The position numbers were made by a program, and so were the translations under genes. A stretch of 64,000 nt of DNA from Cryptomeria japonica (lineage: Eukaryota > Streptophyta > Pinopsida > Cupressales > Cupressaceae): NCBI RefSeq assembly GCF_030272615.1, contig NC_081413.1:163217080-163281079 (forward strand), in the 5' to 3' direction. The notes under the pieces are model-generated. The model saw only the letters and a program-made list of their open reading frames with translations, had not been told where the DNA came from and did not search any database. Positions 57,007 through 64,000 of this stretch are shown piece after piece. Every line of letters starts with the position of its first letter. Position 1 is the first letter of the stretch.

Positions 57007-57544
57007 CCCCCCAACTTTACCCCTTGCTTGTCTTCAATAAAACTATTCCCTAAGATTAAGACCTAAAACATCTATTCTATAATCTATAGTCTGGGTTACT
57101 TTGGAAGGCTGGTTTGAGTAGAAGGCTCTATCATCAATAATTTTTCTCTAGGACTCTCATTATTTATCTACATTAATAGTCTGATTTCCTATCCAGTTCG
57201 ACACCAAGTAAAGGAGTGGAGGATGGAACTTTAGTAGCAACCATGCAATCCCTACCTTTTGTAGCTCTCATGTATCTTTTATCTCTAAGTTCCAAGCTGA
57301 TGAAGTTATATAGAGAGTGGGGTTCTCTCCATTTAGGTTCTTGGGTTAGTTCCATCTATCTATTATTATCTATATCATTCAAACTTCAACTACAACTTCC
57401 ATAAGGCATATCCTAGTTTAACTATAGTCAATGGTGCAAGTATGACCTTACTGGTAATAGGAGGATATTGTTTCCTTCACAACTCTATATAGCCATGTTG
57501 GCTAAGTTTTGCAAACCAAATCCTTCTCGTTGCTACATAGCCAA
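57007..57544 (-). other. G3 3' internal region, no intact ORF
   Basis: It begins next to the LTR with the purine tract (minus GGGGGG at about 57007-57012) and reads in several broken frames on the minus strand. No domain is recognised. It links the coiled-coil ORF to the LTR. Confidence 0.4.
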
Positions 57545-57980
57545 CTAAATTTCCAATTCTTGCACTCTTCCCTTTAATCCAATTTCTCTTTCCTTGTATT
57601 CTGCCAATTGTTGCTCTAAAATTTTAATTTTCTCTAGAGCTACATGTATCTCTACTTTTTCCTTTCCTTCTAGACTATATTTAGGACCAAAAAAAATATT
57701 AGGCCCCAATTCTTCTTTTCTATGCTCATGAAATTCATCCATAAGGGGAACAATCCCCATCTCCACCGTACTAGATGGTCTTGGTGGTATTTTAATGAGG
57801 TCAAAAGTATCTTCATCCTCCATTTCTTGGTCAAAATCATAATAACCAAGTTCCCCTTGGTTTTTTTCTTTCTCGATCTCTATTTCATGCTTTTTTGTAA
57901 CTCTATGCTCATTCCTTCTACTTCTGAATATATCTCCCCTCTTGAAATCAGTATCTTCTACATGGATAGTCTCTTGTATT
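57545..57980 (-). pseudogene. G3 C-terminal coiled-coil ORF, cut by G2
   Basis: The minus-strand open frame reads IQETIHVEDTDFKRGDIFRS, an acidic segment, then KIKILEQQLAEYKEREIGLK, an obvious coiled coil, and a stop at 57545. Its first codons as displayed come from the G2 LTR, so the true N-terminus lies beyond the insertion. Function unknown. A coiled-coil frame after pol fits a gypsy element with an extra 3' ORF, but that is inference. Confidence 0.5.
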
Positions 57981-59151
57981 TGTAGTGTCATAAGTTGTAT
58001 CCACAAATAATTTTATCCTTGCTTGGACCTTACCTTTGCACTTTGTCTTTCGTTTCCTAATGCCTAATTTGGTTATGCTCACACCATCCACAATCCTTCC
58101 TTTTCATCTCCTTCTCTACCTTTTCTCCAAGCTTGAATCTTGATTGATATGACCAAGGTAATGGGTGCCCTAGTCCCCTCAATTAGGGCCCATTTTCGGT
58201 CCCCACAAAGTTCATCTCATAAGAGTGGTAAATCTGATACCGTGTCGGCCTACTCTATAAATTTAATTAATTTTTTGGTAGTAAAGTATAAAAGAAGGTC
58301 TACCCCTCTTATTTGAACCCTAACAAATCCTAAGCAATATCCTAGATGAAATATATATCCCAATTCAATCCAACTGAGCAAGCAAACTATCATTTATCAA
58401 GCATTGGAGTAGCAGTGAAGTCTAGTTTATTAATTCATGATGGCATCCATAATCAACCTTTTTTGAAAATATTCTACTAGACAACCCTAAAACTCTTGTA
58501 TGAGGATTAAAAAACTCTATCAATGTATATTTAAATTACAAGAATTTGTACTTTGGATCTAGCCTTTCCCTCAAAAGGTTCAATCAATTAGTAGTAATTT
58601 CCATTTCAATTCCTATTTTAATTACAAGGTTAATTCCTAAACAAGGGTTTGACCTAAGGGAAACCTCTATCCCTAGAATCTTTCCCTCTCTTTCTATGTG
58701 CAAGAAATAGGTTTAGCAGTTGTACTTTAGGATTCTGACAGGGTAGATAGCAATGAACAAGTTTAACCTTCGATAGAGAAAAATTCGGAGGACCTAGGTG
58801 AATCTGTACTACCTGGTCTCGAGAAATCAAGCCAAAATTTTGGGAACAATTTCTAAACATATTCTTTTGCCCGAATATCAATTTATGGCTCTGTGGGATA
58901 TATGTAGTATTTTTATTTTTGACAATTGGCTTCAATTATTCATGGTTTTACCCTAATTTCACATTCACCTTCCAAATTCAACTAAGAAAGACAATAACTA
59001 TTGGCAAGCAATTAATCTAATTAGAATTTTATCCTTTTCCTTGTTTGGGTTGTGGTTAGATCTATTAGGTTCATGGCTCTTTCAATGTATTGGGATAGTG
59101 TGTCTTGTTAGTGGTTTCATTATCTTAATTGAAACCCTAATCCAAATTCCA
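57981..59151 (+). repeat. 5' LTR of G2 (right end approximate)
   Basis: TGTAGTGTCATAAG starts it. The block GGGTTTGACCTAAGGGAAAC (58647) lies at nearly the same offset as in the G1 LTR. The end is placed at CCAAATTCCA (59151) by length and similarity to other family members; no clear primer site follows. Confidence 0.55.
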
Positions 59152-59518
59152 CGCAATACTTTTTTCATGAACCCAACTTCTTTCATGCATGTTTCTGATT
59201 TATTGTCTCAAATATGATTTGTATGCACTTTAACATTAATTTTTGCATTGATAAGTTTGATTTGGAATTGAATTACATAAATTTAGAGGTTAAATTCATA
59301 AAAACCCTAATTTAATATTCATAAATTGACTTGTGGGTTGCATAAATTTTCAATTGTCTTTTCAGATCTAATTATTATGGCATGTTATGTTTAGATTTAG
59401 AGGTATCTAGTATTCAAAATCACAATTCATATTTCTTAATTAATTGGTTAATCAATCAATTTTAAAAATAATTGCATTATTTAATCATAGTTTGCATCCA
59501 ATTTTCCCTCCTTTGTGC
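59152..59518 (+). other. G2 leader
   Basis: AT-rich sequence with no ORF. Its last part (TTTGCATCCAATTTTCCCTCC before the ATG) matches the G1 leader at about 6925-6955. Confidence 0.5.
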
Positions 59519-61320
59519 ATGAGTTTTGTTACCATTAGACCTACATACAATATTTCAGTGAAAAGAAGCTAGAGACTTAAGGATTCCCAAGGTTTAAACA
59601 CTAAGGATATGGAGCCTCTATTTAATAATTGGTTTTTCCTCTAATCCAAAAAATGACATCATTTATCCGCACTTGCATACTTTTGATGATGTGGATGAAT
59701 CACTAACTAGGGTTACCATTTACCAATTGGTGAAGATTGAGAATGAATTTAAGAACCTTCGACAATGGATGAGTCAACAATACCCGAAAAAGTGAGACAA
59801 ACCCCTTGATTGAAGGATTAAAAAAAATGGTGCAAAATGATAAGATAGATGTGGATTTTTTGCATGGCCTTGCTCATATTGTTGACACTAATATTATTCC
59901 AATCAAAAGCTATGTCGAAGGCCTTGGTTACTCTCAACCCACTACTCAAGTTAACCATTCCATTCCTATGGCTACATCCTTGCCTAGTATGCCTACATTT
60001 ACATATTTTATCATGACTACTTCCACACAAAATGTTAATCCTACACATGTTAGTCATGGGGGAAATACTATTTATCAATATTCTTACATACCTCCTTCTG
60101 TGAGTCTTCTGTTTGAGTCACAACTATATCTCATACCAACATACCATAATGTTACACCTCCTTATTCTCAACCTCTACCTACTTACAATAATGTTACTTC
60201 TCCATCACAATCTAATTTGTTCAATTTTAATCCATCCACCAAAGCAACCATTAATAACTTATCCCAAACCATTACATCCTTACAACATCAATTAGCTTCC
60301 ATAACTCAACCTAAGTTAAATGTTCCTAGATTTGATGTAGCGAGCCCACTATTCGATAACATTGTCCATGTGATTCATCCTAAATATATAGAAGTCCCTC
60401 AATTGGAGTTGTCTAATAGAAAAAGTGACCCCTTGACTCATCTAAAGACATTTCAAACTCTGTGTAGTGACTTTTCTCATGACCAAAGACTTATGGCTAA
60501 ATCGTTCTCTAGAACCTTTAGAGATAAAGGAATTGCAATGGTATTGTTATTTGTCTCCTTATTATATTACTTCATTTCAATTATTGGCTAAAGCTTCCAT
60601 TTACCAATCTTAAAATAGCATTGGTCCTAAGATTACTTTGACTGATTTGATTCATTATAAGTAATGAGTTTTAAAAAAAGTTACTCATTTTATTGGTAGA
60701 TATAAATGTTTGCATTCTCAAATTGCTTATCAACTACTTGATCATGATGTTCAAATAATTATCATTGCTAATTTACAAAAAAGGCATTAGAGATAAGCTT
60801 CTATTTTTTGAGTTTACTTCTTTTACGCAATTATGTGCAATGCTTCATAATTATTAGCTTCAAGTGAGTCCATTTGAAGCATCCTATTCAATAGCTCTGG
60901 TTGATAAGAATGAGAGAGCTCAATAATAGTCTATGAAGTTCAAACCCAACAAAGAGTTCATCAAGATAAATGACAACATCAACACTCAAGTGGTAGCCCT
61001 GACATCAGGTGTGGCCCCTTTATCCAAATACTTTAGAAAATAATTAACTCCTCTTTCTGAGTCTTTGCATAGTTTAATGTTGAGGTTAATAAATGCTAAT
61101 GTTTTTTAACTTCCTCCCATCAAGCCAATTGACACTTCTAAACCATTACCACCTTACCATGATCCTAATGCTTTTTGTCAATATCACTGTCAACTTGGTC
61201 ATGATACTGAGAAGTGTTACAAGCTAAGAAATAAGACCCAAGAATTCATTTATAATAATACTATATCTATAGTTGGTGTCAATGAAAAAGGGAATAAATC
61301 TATAGCTCCTAATCAAAATC
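59519..61320 (+). pseudogene. G2 gag
   Basis: The ATG at 59519 aligns with the G1 start. The Pro/Ser/Asn-rich N-terminal region is open at 59806-60591. The capsid region begins LELSNRKSDPLTHLKTFQTL and shifts frame near 60530, where one extra base precedes the LQWY block. TLTDLIHYK, FIGRYKCLH and LQLC-like blocks follow with stops. The zinc finger FCQYHCQLGHDTEKCY (about 61170-61218) keeps its last Cys, unlike G1. Confidence 0.75.
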
Positions 61321-61721
61321 TCCAAATCTTTACCAATATTTTGTCTTCTCATTTACCGATGTTGTTGAGTCTGAGTCTCTTTCTTTTTCTCTTGATGACC
61401 TTAGTATGGGATCTAATAATGTTGTGAACCTTTTTGAAAAATGTACATCTCCAAAAGACTTATGTATTACTTTTGATCCTAGTGAGACTATTGTTACACC
61501 TAATGGCCCATTATATATCACTACAAAGATCAAATAGAAACTCTCACAAGGCATGCTCATTGATCTAGTGTGTGTGGTGAATGTGAAAATTGAAGAACAT
61601 CTTTATATTTCACTTGCATCAAGTAACCTATGATAAATTATATGTTATGATTAAGATGTATGATGGTTTCTCTTGTCCTACTACTGGTTCTATTACTCTT
61701 CCCATTGAGGTTGGTAATAAG
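61321..61721 (+). pseudogene. G2 protease remnant
   Basis: It reads CITFDPSETIVTPNGPLYIT, then GMLIDLVCVVNVK, where the catalytic region has become D-L-V, and VMIKMYDGFSCPTTGSITLP before the interruption. Several stops. It corresponds to 8990-9255 of G1. Confidence 0.65.
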
Positions 61722-63343
61722 TGTTGTAGTACCCCTACCCTAATAAGATTCTAATCTCGGTTTGACCTTGGTTAGTTTACCATGTTATAATGTTATAGTT
61801 AGATATTATGATTATTTTGCATACCTGTTAATGTGGTTTTCGCATCAATTCTTATGTAAGTTTATTTGTTCTCCTGATTCATGTTATTAATCTCAGTTTA
61901 ACACTTTCATTAAATATATATATGTATGCATGTGTGATTCATGGTTGCAAGAGATTGCAGGTATAGTACTGCATAGGTACGAGGTTCGTCTCCTCCTGGA
62001 TTCCTAAGTTTGAGTGTACTTCTTTGGTCCTTAGAATAGGTGGTCATAAGACCCTCATTTTACCCTAGTCATTCTCAAGTGAGCATCCTCAATCGTTCGT
62101 CAATTTCCCCTTTTGGTTGGGTATGTGTGTCGTGTATCTGGTTGGCTTTCTTGGGTTGCATGTTTTGCGTGTGGTAATATTGAGTATTTAATCCTAAGTG
62201 TTTAATTTGATTAAATGTGTCTTTAGGCATTAGTAATTAAGGGACTAAATTAAATAGGACCCCCTTCTTGTGTGATTAATCATTACTTAGAATTGCTCAA
62301 TTCATGTTTCTAGCTAGTTCGATTAAATGGTGAATTTTAATGATGAATATTTTCTGTTTATGCTTTTTGAAAGGAAAGATTAAATTTTATTCAAAAATAG
62401 AAATAATTTAACCTCTTTGGCATTTTGGAAATAGAAAGGTTAATTTCAATTAATTGAGAAAATCAATTTTATTAAAAGAAAATCAAGTTTAGCATATTGA
62501 TATAGTTTGAAAAGAATGATTTTTCATTTGATTTAAAAGAAAGTATTTTAAATCCAAAAATCAGATTTTTGGTCAAACTTTTCCCATTTAACCTAGGTTA
62601 TAAAAATATTTTAGAAGGATTATTTTTGGAGAGTTATTTTTGGAGAAGGATTTTTTGAGAAATTTGGGCACTTTGGGGAAAGAAGGATTTCTTGAGCTTG
62701 CAACTTGGGCTCTTCATCAAATCTTTTCTAGGATTGTTGAATCAGGTAGGATTCTTGGTTATCTCTTGGTTTCCTTGTGTAATACAGATTGTTTGGTTTT
62801 CTTTTGAAGAAATATGGTTGTGTTTGTTGTTAATCCCATATATTTGGGGGAAAATGGAAGAGTGGTAATTAAACCTCCAATTCAAAACCTCCTGGCTTCT
62901 TACCAAATCTCCAGTTTAAAATTTTGGTTGTTCTCAATAAACTTTGTTAAATCCCCATTGAATGATCTCAGATTAAGTTTCATATTGGAAATTAGTTTGA
63001 AGTTTGGCAGATTTGTGGAATATATTTGTGAGAAATGATTCTTTGCCCAAATATGGCTTGGGTTGAAAAAAATTTGCTTATTTGGAAGGTTATTCAACAA
63101 AATTTTACTATTTAGAAAATCATGGACATTTTGGAAAATTTGTTTGAGTCTCTGTTTGAGACTGTGATATAAAAACTAGGGGTTGTTCTTTTTTAAAAGT
63201 TTATATTAACAATAAAAATTAAATATATATAAAAAAAAAAAGATATTTCTTTGGGGCGGATTTTAGGGTTTGGAGGGTGGAGGAGCTAAAGCTCAACCCG
63301 CACCACCCCCCTCCTCTCCGCGAGCTCACAGCCTTGAAGGTAT

Positions 63344-63452
63344 GTGACCACACGGGTGGCCGCAGAGCTCCGCGACCATAGTGTGGCCGCAGAGGCCTGT
63401 GACCCCACTGTGGCCCCAAAGCCCTGCAACCCCATGGTGGTCACAGAGACCC
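63344..63452 (+). repeat. Four 27-bp GC-rich tandem repeats
   Basis: Units start at 63344 (28 bases), 63372, 63399 and 63426 (27 each), with the pattern GYGACCNNANNGTGGCCGCAGAG. They lie in a GC-rich block (about 63250-63560) in otherwise AT-rich DNA. Less regular copies may continue to about 63510. Confidence 0.85.
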
Positions 63453-63639
63453 CATATCCATTGTGTGGATGTTGTGGGCCTATGTCCACCATAGTGGTCG
63501 TACCCTCCGTGGCTAGGGCACAACCCCCCCACTCCCATGGATGGGTGGTGGGCCCCGCGGGTTTATCCTTTGCTTATTTTTATTTATTGTATTTAAAGTA
63601 AAAGTAAATGCACCACATTTTATAATTTGGTTTATTTAA

Positions 63640-63790
63640 ATTGTTTTTTTTAATTATTAATTATTATTTAGTATATATTTTATTAATTGCAGATTAAGAT
63701 ATATATTAATTAATATTTAATTTGCAATGTTATTATTAATTATTAATTAGTATATATTTTATTATTTGTATATATATATATATATGCAAG
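63640..63790. repeat. AT-rich duplicated segment and TA microsatellite
   Basis: TTAATTATTATTTAGTATAT (about 63648) and TTAATTATTAATTAGTATAT (about 63734) begin two similar 38-base segments 86 bases apart. A (TA)n run lies at 63768-63784. Confidence 0.7.
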
Positions 63791-64000
63791 GAAGTATTAT
63801 TTTAATTGGTAAATGATCATTGATTTTATTTCCTTTTTAAATCTATATTTCCGTTTTTAGAAAGTATGTAATTGTGTCGCAAGAGATGAGATTAGATTAT
63901 TGTTTTCAAACAAGTATGAGAAAGATGTTTTATTTTGAAAATGAATATCACATTTTTAGTTGATTAATGAATATTTGATTTTATATCATTGTATGTACTG

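Larger units (their letters stand above)
57981..61721 (+). mobile_element. G2: second, more diverged copy of the G1 gypsy family
   Basis: Its LTR start TGTAGTGTCATAAGTTG matches that of G1. The gag frame begins with the same GCATGAGTTTT context as G1, and homology continues through capsid, zinc finger and protease to 61721. There a new sequence starting TGTTGTAGTACCCC replaces it. No RT or integrase is found, although the region downstream of the interruption is outside view. Confidence 0.75.
61722..64000 (+). mobile_element. Start of another LTR element inserted in G2 (runs off the window)
   Basis: G2 homology stops exactly at 61721 and a sequence starting TGTTGTAGTACCCCTACC follows, as expected for an LTR. 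ATAAG (61717-61721) would be its target site. A TATA-like GATATAAAAAC is at 63166-63176. No coding domain follows within 2.3 kb, so this may all be LTR and leader. Without the other end the call is provisional. Confidence 0.4.

Noticed and set aside
63219-63601. Several overlapping open frames on both strands with repeated peptides
   Set aside because: They result from GC-rich 27-bp repeats, whose length is a multiple of three; no domain or start context supports a gene.

Overview
This is plant nuclear DNA made almost entirely of decayed LTR retrotransposons. I see no intact host gene, no rRNA or tRNA gene, no CRISPR array and nothing bacterial. The base composition is AT-rich. The Copia elements look Sirevirus-like: they have a methionine-initiator-type primer binding site, repeated polypurine tracts ending in a GGGGGAGAT-type core, and long LTRs with a C-rich CCCCCCCTCTC block near the 3' end. 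The depth of nesting and the length of the LTRs suggest a seed plant with a very large genome. A conifer or other gymnosperm is plausible but not proven.

Positions 1-37759 form one nested stack that can be read from insertion joints and target-site duplications (TSDs). The outermost element is Copia-C (+ strand, 26451-37759; its 5' part lies left of the window). A gag-protease-only Ty3/gypsy element, G1 (+, 6878-26450), is inserted in the Copia-C gag. Copia-A (-, 1-6877) is inserted in the G1 leader. Copia-B (-, 10860-24864, TSD CTGAT) is inserted in the G1 3' region. NA-1 (+, 16235-23024, TSD GAATC) is inserted in the Copia-B gag. Copia-D (-, 31110-37275, TSD GATTA) is inserted in the 3' LTR of Copia-C. 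NA-1 is therefore four layers deep.

NA-1 is the most unusual object. It has complete LTRs with three 58-bp tandem repeats in U3, a primer site and polypurine tracts. It carries no recognisable protease, integrase or reverse transcriptase. Instead it has a coiled-coil ORF with four zinc-knuckle motifs and a second ORF of about 1060 codons that I cannot assign to a family. It probably borrows the enzymes of Copia elements that share its cis signals.

Positions 37760-57980 hold older, sparser remains: a probable solo Copia LTR (40517-41748), a 3.5-kb Copia-type LTR enlarged by a 75-bp minisatellite (42894-46419), a clean solo gypsy LTR with TSD ATTAG (47573-48832), a plant-mobile-domain pseudogene (about 49330-51230), a gypsy integrase fragment (53640-54170) and the 3' end of a gypsy element with a long LTR (about 54225-57980).

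Positions 57981-64000 hold G2, a diverged second copy of the G1 family inserted in the preceding gypsy element. G2 is itself interrupted at 61722 by the start of another probable LTR that runs off the window and contains a GC-rich block of 27-bp repeats. Every coding region carries stops or frameshifts, and many stops look like C-to-T changes of glutamine codons.
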